Shown: in pieces, positions 43,230-53,018 of the stretch
Layout of the letters: each line of letters opens with the position of its first letter
Numbering within the stretch: the stretch's first letter is position 1
NCBI GenBank assembly: GCA_004352715.1
Contig: SCFE01000099.1
Span: 887,147 to 951,146 of the forward strand
Origin: Hofstenia miamia
Taxonomy: Eukaryota; Xenacoelomorpha; Acoela
Length of the DNA stretch: 64,000 nucleotides
Reading direction: 5' to 3'
The notes under the pieces: generated by a model
The model's database searches: none
What the model was told of the DNA's origin: nothing
The model's input: the letters and a program-made list of their open reading frames with translations, nothing else
Made by a program: the position numbers and the translations under genes

Positions 43230-44125
43230 GAAGAGTGGGGCTAGGCTTTTTGCAACTATAGTTGAGATGCTTTTTGCCAACAAATCTTTGTGAGAGTGGA
43301 TTTATAGGGTTATTCAGCAGAAGTAGACTATGTCAGAGCCTTTGAATTTATTATTGTCTTTTCTATTTTAACACATTTTAAAGTGAACACTAACTCATAT
43401 TAGAAATTTAGTCTAAATAACTGAAAACATTTTAGAGAACTGACAACAGAAAAAGAATTTTTTGAAGCATAAATATAAAAATTTTGGCATTTACAATTGC
43501 AGTAATGCAATTTATTGATAACTTCATTAAAATAGGAAGCATGCTTTCTTGTCCTATGTTATAGGAATATTTCATTATAGTGTCACAAATCTCTATATTG
43601 TGTTTTCAGATGCTAACTGTTCTTAAAAATTCATTTGTGATATTATGCAGAGATGTGATTAAAACAATAATGGCTTAGTATAAATGAAACATATGCAAAT
43701 ACCCAGATAACAATTTTGGTTGTTTTTATGTTGTTTATATTTGTTTCATACTTTTGGTTGTTGCTGCAATCACTAACATCCTAATAACAACTTTAGTAAT
43801 AAATAATCAGTGAGCAGATGCTTGGAAATACAAATCACTTTGTTATTCTTATTACTAAATCCTTTTAATATAAATAAAGGATTTGTAAAACCTTATTGAA
43901 ATTATAAATTTGTGAAAATTATAATAAACCATATAAGTGAATTTTCAAAATAATTTATTCATGAATATTTGGAAACTTTGAAATTGACTGTTAAATAAAA
44001 AAGTTATATTTGAGCAGAAGATATTTTTATTGATTTAAGAAAGTACTATTTCAAATATGTACTTAATTTTAGATTACTAAATTTTTGTTAAATTTGGCAG
44101 ATTTGTATGCTCATTGTTATTATTT
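43230..44125. repeat. exact 896-base duplication, right copy
   Basis: Offset 897 from the left copy. The lack of any difference and the single N between the copies point to overlapping contig ends joined without merging. Confidence 0.9.
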
Positions 44126-45269
44126 TTATATAGGGCATTAATTTAAATGTTTAACAAGTGTTTGTACTGAATATGTTTGTCAGTATCTGAAAGATAGTGG
44201 CTTGCCCTTTATTGGGCTTGTGTTTTGCTAAAGCAGCAATGCTTGAACTGTTTAACAATATAAAATGTTATTTTACATTTAAAAGAAATGCTAAAACAAT
44301 CATGTGTCAACATAAAACAATGTTGTTTAGAACTTAAATTGTTATCTGGAACAACTGATTATAAGTCCAAATGTTTTAGTCAAACTTTAAAATATACTAT
44401 AGAAATGCTCAGGAAGCACTAATGTAAAGGTTGCGCATATTTATCAAAATATTTAAAATACTCTCTAGTATTTCATTAAAAACATTAGTTTTAAAATATG
44501 GCAATGCTAGGATAACTTAGGTTAAGTAAAAAATGAATAAAATGTTGGTGTCTCTAAATCTTTTGCTGATTTTTTGTATAACAAACTTTGCACAGTGGAG
44601 CAGAAAATTTCTTAGCATTATAGAAATCCATTACAAATTGCACACCTTCACCATTTACTTGAAAATTAATGCATTGGTTATAATTCAAAATTGAAATTTG
44701 AAGTTGTAATCTGTTAGATAATGTTCCTCAATTCCTTGGCAGTAGAGCATTTGAAGTGAACAATACAAAATTCAAAGCAGAGAATGTCATCATCATATAT
44801 ATATATATCAGACTTGTCAACAAGCTGAAATTTCTAAGCTAGGCGCATCTTGCTTGCCTCAGCTCGCCACATAGAATCTTTAAATGAGGCTTGATGTTTT
44901 TTTTAAATATTGTGCTCTTAGAATTTTTTGTATAGCTCTTCCTATTATTTCATAAAAATTTCTAAAATATTATTATTAAGAAAGGCCTATTGAATGAAGA
45001 AATAAAAAAATCTGCATAATCAAATTAACAAGCAGAAATAAAAATTTGTCCTGCCTAAAAAAAGTCTCGTTTTATCTCAAGCTTGGCTCAGTATATATAT
45101 ATATATATATATATATTTAAATACTATGAAAAATATATACTGTTACCAATTTTCAAATTCATCATCAGTAACAAATATGGGGAAATAATTATTTACAATT
45201 GACTACAATATTATGCATAATTACTGCATTCATATTAGAGTAAAATTATGAAAAAATCAGAAATACAGA
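44126..45269. other. AT-rich repeat DNA upstream of a Penelope-like RT
   Basis: No gene. Contains (TA)n runs near 44800 and at 45091-45116. The words CAATTTTCAAATTCATCATCAG at about 45148 may belong to the 5' end of the Penelope-like element that follows. Confidence 0.4.
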
Positions 45270-46011
45270 TTCACAGCCATGTCGACAATATGTTCTACCA
45301 AAAATTCACAAAGTTGTAACAAATCTATCAATGAGACCCATATTATCAACAACGAATTTTTAAAATTTAAATTTATCAAAATGGCTTGACAAATTTTTAA
45401 AACCTTACATTCCAAGCAGTTATGACTTAAAAGACACCCCTGATTTTCTATCCAAATTATCAAATTCATTTAATTCAAACATAAAAGATAAAATTTTTGT
45501 TAGTTATAATGCTAAGTCCTTATTTACAAACATTCCAGACTAAAAGAGACTTAATTAATCACATGATAAATTAATTGCAGAAGAACAAATTTTAATTAGT
45601 CATGAAACACTGCGTAAATTACTAAATATGTGTTGTCTTAATGCTCCATTCCTCCTTAACAATAAAATGTATTACCAAATGGCAATGGGATTGGCCCAAA
45701 GTCCAAAAATGGCAGCATTTTCAATGGATAGCATTGAAAGTAATTTTGAGAAAACATCAATAACCAAACTACAGTGTTACTTTAGACATGCTGATGGTGT
45801 GTTAGCAATATTTAAAGAAAATGATGAACCAAAAAATTTTCTAAAATATCTAAATAGTCTTCTTAAAGATATTCAATTCACCATGGAATACCAAGTAGAC
45901 AACAAATTCGATTTTCTAGATGTATGCATACACAATTTTAGTAGTTTCTTAAAAATCCAAATTTGGATTAGCAAATCAAAAATTCAAGAAACGTATTGGC
46001 AAGAATCCTAA
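45270..46011 (+). mobile_element. Penelope-like element reverse transcriptase fragment
   Basis: Plus-strand frames, broken early and then open from 45628. Blocks in order: an MRPILSTTNF-like block (about 45330), a KDTPDFLSKL block (45430), SYNAKSLFTNIP (about 45500-45540), NAPFLLNNKMYYQMAMGLAQS (45640-45705), MDSIESNFEK, YFRHADGVLAIF, and FDFLDVCIH (about 45910-45936). These correspond to the Penelope RT pattern SFDVxSLFTNIP, YxQxxGxxMGS, RYVDDxFAIF, FLDVxI. Two catalytic aspartates are changed: the motif A Asp is Asn, and the VDD box is ADG. The GIY-YIG endonuclease is not visible. Inactive fragment. Confidence 0.85.
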
Positions 46012-46960
46012 AAAATAGAACTGCATTGGGCTGAAATAACAATGATTTAAATGTGTCTGGCCATGACTATGCAGGTTCGGAGCAGACTTGCTTCAAAAGT
46101 TTCTGAACATGTCCATCTCTGACTTCATCTGCCGAAATGGTCATAGCAATGAAAAGTTTAGTGAATAATTCATCTCATGTTAAAAGCATGGAAATTGTTC
46201 GATCTTAAATGCTGTAGTTCAATTATTTTCTTTAGTTGTTTATGAGACATAGCGTAGTTAGTTTGATCATTTTATTTGGCAGAATGAAATGCGCTAAATT
46301 CAAGGGTTAAAAATTGTAACAAGCACATATTTCCAGTGTGAAGCTTTATCACCAAAATGAATGTATAAAACATTGTGTTTATTATTACAACCATTTCTTT
46401 ACACACACACTGACATTATAGTCATGTTGGATAAGTTCAGAACACAGGACCCGATGAGTAAGAGACTAATGTGATTGAATATTTATCATCATATAATATT
46501 ACATTATATTTGATTTTATATTACGTAGGACAAGCTAAGATATATTTAAAATATTTTTATTCATTATTCAAATGAATTAATTTAATCTCAGCATCTGGCC
46601 AATACCAAATGCATAGACCTGAAAAACTTAACATGTGCGGTTAAATAAATGTGGGTTCCACAAGTCTGTAATCGACATAATTACACAATTTTGAAATTTA
46701 CAAATATGAAATTTAAGAAATTGCCTTTTGCAGGAAATTCAACTAACCTTATACTCACAAGCTCTATTATACATAAACCGTTATTTATACAGCAATTGTC
46801 AAAATGTTTCAGGCACTTGCCCATTCTCATTGTCCTTAGTATTTTTGTACATAAAAGATAAAATGAAAATATACAAAAATTATTGACAATAACAGACTGT
46901 GGGCGGAGTGGGAATGGATAAATATAGGTTTTTAATTCATCTGGGATTTTATAAGACTCT
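46012..46960. other. AT-rich intergenic DNA
   Basis: No recognisable gene. Short frames at 46649-46861 (plus) and 46681-46977 (minus) overlap and show no motif. Confidence 0.4.
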
Positions 46961-47780
46961 GACTCGACTTTCTTCAAAGTGCATCAAGTTTTTGGAAATT
47001 TTCCTTCTTGAGTATAATAATTACGTAGGCGTGCTGGATGATGTTGATGTCGACGGTTCGAAGTGGGGAATTTTGAAGAACGGATAATCCACTTTTTTCA
47101 ATTAAATTCAATGGTTCCCCTCGATTTTTGGTATGGAGCCTTGTCCTGTTGGAAAAAATTTCCTTACTTCTTATGCAACATAATTCTAAAATCATCCTAT
47201 TTTGTTAAAAACTTATAGTGCTGTTGACCCTAACAACAAACCGAAGTCCCAAGTTTGATATAATGCACCAGAGAATTAGAGACTTCTGTTTCCTGAGGTA
47301 TGCTTGGCCATGCATTTTGGATATAAGACCAAAAAAGTGCCTGGTGGTCGCTTCACAAACTTCACATTATATATGGTACTCTTGGGAGACTTCCAGGTAT
47401 GTATGTATCTTGCATTGTTCTAATCGCTTCAATATTTGTCTCTGCTGCGAATATGTTTTCGAGCTGCTCCTGGACTTCTAAGTCGCCTTTCCCCCAAATT
47501 CCGAGAGTCAGTTTCATAGCTGACAATCTGACCATTACCCCAATCTTTTTGTACCTTACGAGTTGTAATTTGAGAAGAAATAAGGGAATGACGCCTCAAA
47601 ATACTCCTTGCACGTTCCGTGGATTTGTAGGGCCACGCTTTAAATATATATGACATAATTTGTCAATTCATCTTATACTTATACTTCCAACTGAAGATTT
47701 TGGCACTTTAGAAGTTTCGCTCTTTCCCTTGCAATATTTCATTGGCGTTATCATGAATTATCAAATTTCAAATGGAATTT
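46960..47780 (-). mobile_element. Tc1/mariner-superfamily transposase remnant, likely
   Basis: Minus-strand frames, interrupted by frameshifts. Around 47650-47430 a basic stretch (TERARSILRRHSLISSQITT) sits where the DNA-binding part would be. Near 47165-47130 frames combine to FFQQDKAPYHTK-like sequence, the QQDNAPxHT box around the second catalytic Asp of Tc1-like transposases. It is followed by GLSVLQNSP in the place of the WPxxSPDLNPIE box, then DINIIQHAYVII. The order is right but no single frame is intact. Confidence 0.55.
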
Positions 47781-47784
47781 TCGA

Positions 47785-48205
47785 CATGTTTTAGCATTGT
47801 TTTGTTTAGTTATAATCAAAGAAAAGACTAAACAAAGTTCAATGAGAAAGGTCACTGAACATTCAACGTGGTGTAGATGCTTGTGTTCCGCGATATTGGT
47901 CAAATACCCTTCAAATCATTACTTTTGACAATGACTGCAAATTTTTAACCTTTAATTGGGCAGGAATTTTTGAAAAAATCTTCATAATTATATAAACATT
48001 TTTAAACGCTTATAGCTCAAAACCTTTTAAAGCTATGCTCAATCTGAAAGCACCACATGATAGAGAAAAGTCTCCTCCTTCATTTCCGCTCTAACGCAGC
48101 GACCCGGCTCCGTTTATATCTAGGCGTACTGTTGCGCAAAGTAGTCAGAAACCGCAGCCACTGCAATACTCTTTAATACAAATGTTCAATTTTGCATTAA
48201 AGTAT
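47785..48205. other. intergenic, nothing recognised
   Basis: AT-rich stretch before the third dispersed-repeat copy; no supported frame. Confidence 0.4.
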
Positions 48206-48210
48206 ATTCA

Positions 48211-48348
48211 TTAATAGACCTACCATTCCAAAAGATTTTCAAATTCGCTAAAAGGCTTGAAAAAAATTCTCTGTAAATGGGGAAAAACGGTTTGTCATTT
48301 AAAACGGACGCAAGGCTGCTTAGGGTTAAGAAATTTTCTTTGAGCTTA
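48211..48348 (+). repeat. dispersed repeat, copy 3
   Basis: Same ordered words as the copy at 25090: AATAGACC, GGCTTGAAAAAAATTCTC, GGGGAAAAACGG, TTTGTCATTTAAAACGGACGC, AGGCTGCTTAGGGTTAAGAAA. Cut by a 26-N gap shortly after. Confidence 0.75.
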
Positions 48349-48360
48349 TCATTAGATATT

Positions 48361-48386
48361 NNNNNNNNNNNNNNNNNNNNNNNNNN
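48361..48386. other. assembly gap, 26 N
   Basis: Run of N; the left end of a duplicated hAT MITE is lost in it. Confidence 1.
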
Positions 48387-48757
48387 GGCGTATTTAGGGA
48401 CCCTTGCGCCTGGGACCTCCCATTCGGGGCAATCGAATTTCAACTCATTCTCATACAATCTGATCGATATATTGATGAGCAGTCTTTTTGTTTCACATAA
48501 AATGTAAAAAAGTAGTATTTAATGTTATTCTTATTACCCCGTCCGTCTTTTTGGATTATTTATCATATATGCACATGCGAGCACGCATTATGCCAAGAGG
48601 GTGAAAAAACTACCCAGGCCTATATGTCTCGTATAAGAATTGGGCTCTCCCCTTTTAGAAATTCTCGACACGCGCCTGCATCAATCCCTGCCAGAAAGGC
48701 GTTGTCAGACATTACACTCCTATATATTACGTGGTTGATCTTTTAAAGAACTTGCAA
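48387..48757. repeat. duplicated segment with truncated hAT MITE, copy 1
   Basis: Matches 49208-49568 with a few percent differences and small indels: GGCGTATTTAGGGACCCTTG, CTACCCAGGCCTATATGTCTC, CCTGCCAGAAAGGCGTTGTC. The MITE part ends near 48679. The similarity goes on beyond the MITE into its right flank to about 48757, so this is a copy of a locus, not an independent insertion. Confidence 0.85.
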
Positions 48758-48767
48758 GGATTTTTTT

Positions 48768-48925
48768 TAAAAAATAAGTTTCTCTGCTTATACATCAAAT
48801 GTTGTCCATTAAATATACCTGATTAGATTTTTGTAATCACCATCTCTAGGCAATAGTTAGCAACACAATGGGAGATAATTCGAAATGTCCCTTGCTTCCA
48901 TTTTAATATTATTCCTCGATGTTAT
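48768..48925. repeat. segment repeated at about 52315-52475
   Basis: Shared words in order: AAGTTTCTCTGCTTATA / ATGTTTCTCTGCTTATA, TCACCATCTCTA, GCAACACAATGGG, GATAATT, CACTTGCTTCCA / CCCTTGCTTCCA, then CCTCGAT. Similarity about 80-85 percent by eye, same orientation. Confidence 0.75.
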
Positions 48926-49203
48926 TTGCCATTAAATAAGCGAACTCAAGCAGGTTTTTTATGTTTTGAGTTATACAGTTTTCGTGGTGTATTCAATCTC
49001 CTGATATTCTCTATCAACTGCGATTTATATCCATTCTGTCATTTAAAGCATTCCAAAATCAAACATAGGAAGAAATTAGGTTTATTAAATAGTCTGAGAA
49101 ATATCTTCAATGTCTCGCCTATGAAATTTCCGATGTTAAATACATTACTGAGAAAATGAAATATACTTTGACGTTTCTTTCTCACCAACATCTACGATCA
49201 ATC

Positions 49204-49491
49204 CAGGGGCGTATTTAGGGACCCTTGCGCCTGGGCCCTCGGGCAGGCGAATTTCAACTCATTCTCATACAATGTGATCGATATATTGAACAGTCTTTTT
49301 GTTTGACATAAAATGTAAAAAAGTAGTATTTAATGTTATTCTTACTACCCCCGTTTGTATTTTTGGATTATTTATCATATATACACATGCGAGCACGGCA
49401 TTATGCTAAGAGGGTGAAAAAACTACCCAGGCCTATATGTCTCGTATAAGAATTGGGCTCTCCCCTTTTAGAAATTCTCGACAGGCGCCTG
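49204..49491. mobile_element. short hAT-type MITE with 8-bp target duplication
   Basis: 288-base element starting CAGGGGCGTATTTAGGG and ending GACAGGCGCCTG (reverse complement CAGGCGCCTGTC). It is flanked by GATCAATC at 49196-49203 and again at 49492-49499. An 8-base duplication and CAGG-GC ends are hAT hallmarks. No open frame. Confidence 0.8.
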
Positions 49492-49499
49492 GATCAATC

Positions 49500-50750
49500 C
49501 CTGCCAGAAAGGCGTTGTCCGACATTACACTCCTATATATTACGTGGTTGATCTTTTAAAGAACTTGCAAGGATTCTATTTCTAACGTCAATTTTTAAAT
49601 AGAAAAATTAAATGTGTCTATTTCTAACACGTTTTACACCAAAACATTAATCTATAACACTATCTACGATGATTTATTGCTGAGTAAGCCTTTTTGTTTA
49701 AATCACGCTATTTTACATTGTTGTAAAGCATGTAATAAATTTGCAATTTGAATTTAGCACAACACTGATTTGAACAAATCAATTTACTTTTCTTCCGGTT
49801 AGTGGTGTGCAACTAAAATAATTCAAATTTTTTGAGATATACCTACACGTTTTCCCGTAGGTGAAAAAATCCAAAATATTCTCAAAGTAAAAATGTTAAT
49901 TCACATAGACAATTATAGTATATATTTATTAAAACGATAATTTCTATCAATTAACAGCAATGTATCAGTTTACATGGTTAATAGAAGTGAAAGAAGACAA
50001 TCCTTTATCCTACGGTGGTTTTAGAATTTGGATATTTTTCTTAGTTCATGAGTAGGGCAACATCGTATAAACATGTCTAAGTACATCCAAAACCATTGTT
50101 TGGGTTCCAATAAGTCACCTTTTGTGTTAAAGCAAATTGGTTGCAGTTATTTTAAATTTGGATTAGATTAGACATTCAACATAAAAATGTTGATTTATTT
50201 GGGGATTTAAAATAAAAAAATATATTAAAATCATTTACAAGTCCTGAGAGAGTTTTCTTGAAAGATATATGAACAGTTAAAGAAATATAATCCAATGTCT
50301 TTTGTAGAAAAAAATCGCTTGGTCCTGCTGGAAAACATTTTTCCAAAGATTGATTATTTTGTCCTCAGACCACAAAGATTATGTATTGTTGTTGCCCTAT
50401 TCATGATTTATCAGCGTTTAAGAATTTTTGCAAAAACCATGGAAAACTTAAAATATTCCCAGGCAATTTAATGCTAATGTCATTTACATAAAGTGAAAAA
50501 AAATATAAATATTTTCATTACTGTATTCAGCCAGATGTAGAGACTATGCTGAAAATTTAATGCGTGCTTAGACAAAGAACTATTGGCCTATACATTTTTA
50601 AATGCAGATCCATCCTATTACAACATATAAAATTGGTAATGTATATTTAATTCCATATAATATAAGCAATAAATAAACTTCAATATTAAAAATATAAATT
50701 TAACATTCCAATGAATAAAAATTGCTACACTAAATTTAAAAAAATGGAAA
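49500..50750. other. intergenic DNA downstream of the proline-rich gene
   Basis: AT-rich, no supported frame. The 49500-49568 part belongs to the duplicated segment. The words CATGAGTAGGGCAACATCG (50049) and, further on, GTTGCCCTATTCATGA (50391) form a diverged inverted pair about 350 bases apart, together with other matching pieces (CCAAAACCATTGTTTGGG and AAAACATTTTTCCAAAG), which may be ends of a small palindromic element. Confidence 0.4.
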
Positions 50751-51512
50751 TCATAAAAATGGAGAAGCAGTCGGATCAACTTGCTTGAATAAATCTTTGA
50801 TTGATGACGTTTTGGAAAAGTCTGTTTTCGAAGATTCCCCGTTGGAAAACATGTTTAAGGATGACTGAGCAGTAAAGTTATCAGAAATATGAGGGCTGTA
50901 ATTGTACTGGGATAAATTTTCTGATTTTAAAACATCATTCTGATCTAAAGAAGCTTTAGAAGCGTCATGTACATCATTTTCTAGATTTAATTCCACAGGA
51001 ATCTCCGGAAGAAAATCGTTAAGTATTTTGGGCATCGGTATACCTTTTGTGTCGATTTTTGTTATCAGCTGGGATGACTCATTACCTTCCGAATAGTCAA
51101 TCAGTTTAAAATCGATTTCTACCAGAGGTTTCCAGGCAGTAAGTTTTATACATTTAATCAAAGGTCCGTCGGGCATAGCAATACCTGGTAAGGAGGGTAA
51201 CAATAGCCTAGAACTAGGAATGTTTCGCGTATTCGGACATTTATATCCAGAACCATCTAGGTAGTGCTTAAATTTTCGAGGGTCTGACAACGAATAGAGA
51301 TTTGCAGCATCTGTTTCTAAAGGGATTTTGCGCGGAGGTCTTACTTGAGGAATACAAGGAGTATTGGGAGCTGAATTCGGTTTGGAACTTGCTACCATAT
51401 TGGACGTTTCGATCTTTAATCGAGACTTGGAATTAGTAGTGGAGCTTGATTGCTTCGATAAATCAGATGATTCTGACTTACATCTAGGATCTCTCTCTGA
51501 ATCATTGCGATC
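50751..51512 (-). CDS. unrecognised proline/serine-rich protein gene, last exon
   Basis: 254 codons including the stop, phase 0 at its 5' end after acceptor TTTAG/GATCGC. It opens with a Ser/Asp/Lys-rich stretch (DRNDSERDPRCKSESSD, then SKQSSSTTNSKS), continues with a basic, proline-containing block (IPQVRPPRKIP), a block with SDPRKFKHYLDGSGYKCP, and LLPSLPGIAMPDGPL followed by KCIKLTAWKPLVEIDFKLI. The tail is acidic and Ser/Asn-rich. The PGIAMPDGP word echoes AGITMPRGP in the previous exon. No enzyme domain or membrane segment seen. A nuclear regulatory or RNA-associated protein would fit the composition, but this is guesswork. Confidence 0.8.
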   Translation of the reverse strand, partial: DRNDSERDPRCKSESSDLSKQSSSTTNSKSRLKIETSNMVASSKPNSAPNTPCIPQVRPPRKIPLETDAANLYSLSDPRKFKHYLDGSGYKCPNTRNIPSSRLLLPSLPGIAMPDGPLIKCIKLTAWKPLVEIDFKLIDYSEGNESSQLITKIDTKGIPMPKILNDFLPEIPVELNLENDVHDASKASLDQNDVLKSENLSQYNYSPHISDNFTAQSSLNMFSNGESSKTDFSKTSSIKDLFKQVDPTASPFL

Positions 51513-52314
51513 CTAAATTACATATATATTCAAACGATTTCTACACACATTTTACTGCATTCTAAGTTTAATTGACTAGAGATGAGCGCAGTACAGTGCA
51601 GGGATGAGAATAAGATATTTTCCGTTTTTTTGTGATGGCGAATATGGAAATGTCAATAATGTTGAATTGGGTGAATTTAGTGGAAACAGCCGAACTCTTT
51701 GATTATCGGTTTTATGCACACTTATTAACCTACAAATTCCTTTCCATCTTCTAGTCGAAACTAAAAAGTCTATTTACGAGGATTTCTCTTATATTTTCTG
51801 TACCGGGACGAAATTGGCTGCTATCTGACAAGCAACAGTAAGCTGTGGTGACTTGGTGACCAAATGTGGTTGAAGGCTAATAAGGTTAAAATGACTGTTT
51901 GTGAAATTTGCAGTATTTTTTGTCAATTCGAACGTTTGAGGCTACAAATGAGAGGCCGATTGGGACCAGATTGTGTTGATGATTTGCTCTTTACAAAGAG
52001 GTATACAACAATAAAACTTTGTTGACATCGAAAGTTTGAAATTTTGTTTAAAGAATATAAAATACTTATGTTAACGGTTAATAAGAATATCTAGAAAGCT
52101 ATTGCGGTGTGACACACAGACATCTAAGTGCGTTCGCCGATGCGGCAAAAACCTTGCAGTGCGTTGCGGTACCGGAATCAACTGCTACGTTGCGCTGCGA
52201 TTAGCAATATTGAAATCCGCGCTCATCTCTAGAATGGAAAATCTATCCAAAACAAAAACATGAGTAAGAAGACAATTATATTTTATGAATATTTATATCA
52301 GGTTATTAATAAAT

Positions 52315-52475
52315 TACTTTTAAAAATTATGTTTCTCTGCTTATAAATCAATTTTTTTCATTTAAAATATATGACTACAATTTTTATAGTCACCATCTCT
52401 AAGCAATAATTCGCAACACAATGGGCGATAATTACGAAATGCCACTTGCTTCCACTTTAATATCACCCTCGATCA
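52315..52475. repeat. segment repeated at 48768-48925
   Basis: Lies in the intron between the last two exons of the proline-rich gene. See the entry at 48768 for the shared words. Confidence 0.75.
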
Positions 52476-52807
52476 TGTTTTATTAGAAAACAACAAGCCG
52501 CTTTCGGCTTGGAATAAAACTAAGTAATCCTTTACAATCAACTTTTCAAATTTGAAAACAAGTAAATCAAAATTTAACAGTTTCCAGAAGTGAAAAACTT
52601 TCCCAATATGACTAAAACAACCACAGTTAGTAATACATTTAACCTGATGCTTAATTTTTGCTTGATATTTATAACTAAACACTTAAATTTTTACTGATTA
52701 ACTTGAAAGCAACTAGATAAAGAATTGCATATATTTTACATTGTTAAATTACGTAATTTAATTATATTTATAGTTGCTTGTAGATGAAAGTTAAAGCAAA
52801 TAGTAAC

Positions 52808-53018
52808 CAAGTTATTTTCGCGAGTATTCTGATCGAACTTTTGCTGTAATGGCGTATCACCCATGGAGGCTGCAAATTGTGGAAATGGTCCTCTTGGCAT
52901 TGTTATGCCTGCTATTGGAGGAAACATGTGAAAAGGAGGCGGGAAGGGGAAAGCACCATTTATTGGTGGATAAAATTGATTAACTGGGGGAAATGAATGT
53001 GACCGAAAATCCATTGGC
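52808..53018 (-). CDS. unrecognised proline-rich protein gene, internal exon
   Basis: 211 bases, entered in phase 2 (GG + G = Gly) from the exon at 56606 and leaving in phase 0 to the exon at 51512. Encodes PMDFRSHSFPPVNQFYPPING, then a Pro/Phe-rich run (FPFPPPFHMFPP), IAGITMPRGPFPQF and DQNTRENNL. The acceptor CTTTAG/G is good; the donor TTG/GTTACT is weak, and it was preferred because both phases then agree. Confidence 0.7.

Noticed and set aside
46681-46977. 98-codon minus-strand frame as a separate gene
   Set aside because: No motif, and it overlaps an unrelated plus-strand frame; it may be the tail of the Tc1-like remnant but nothing shows it.
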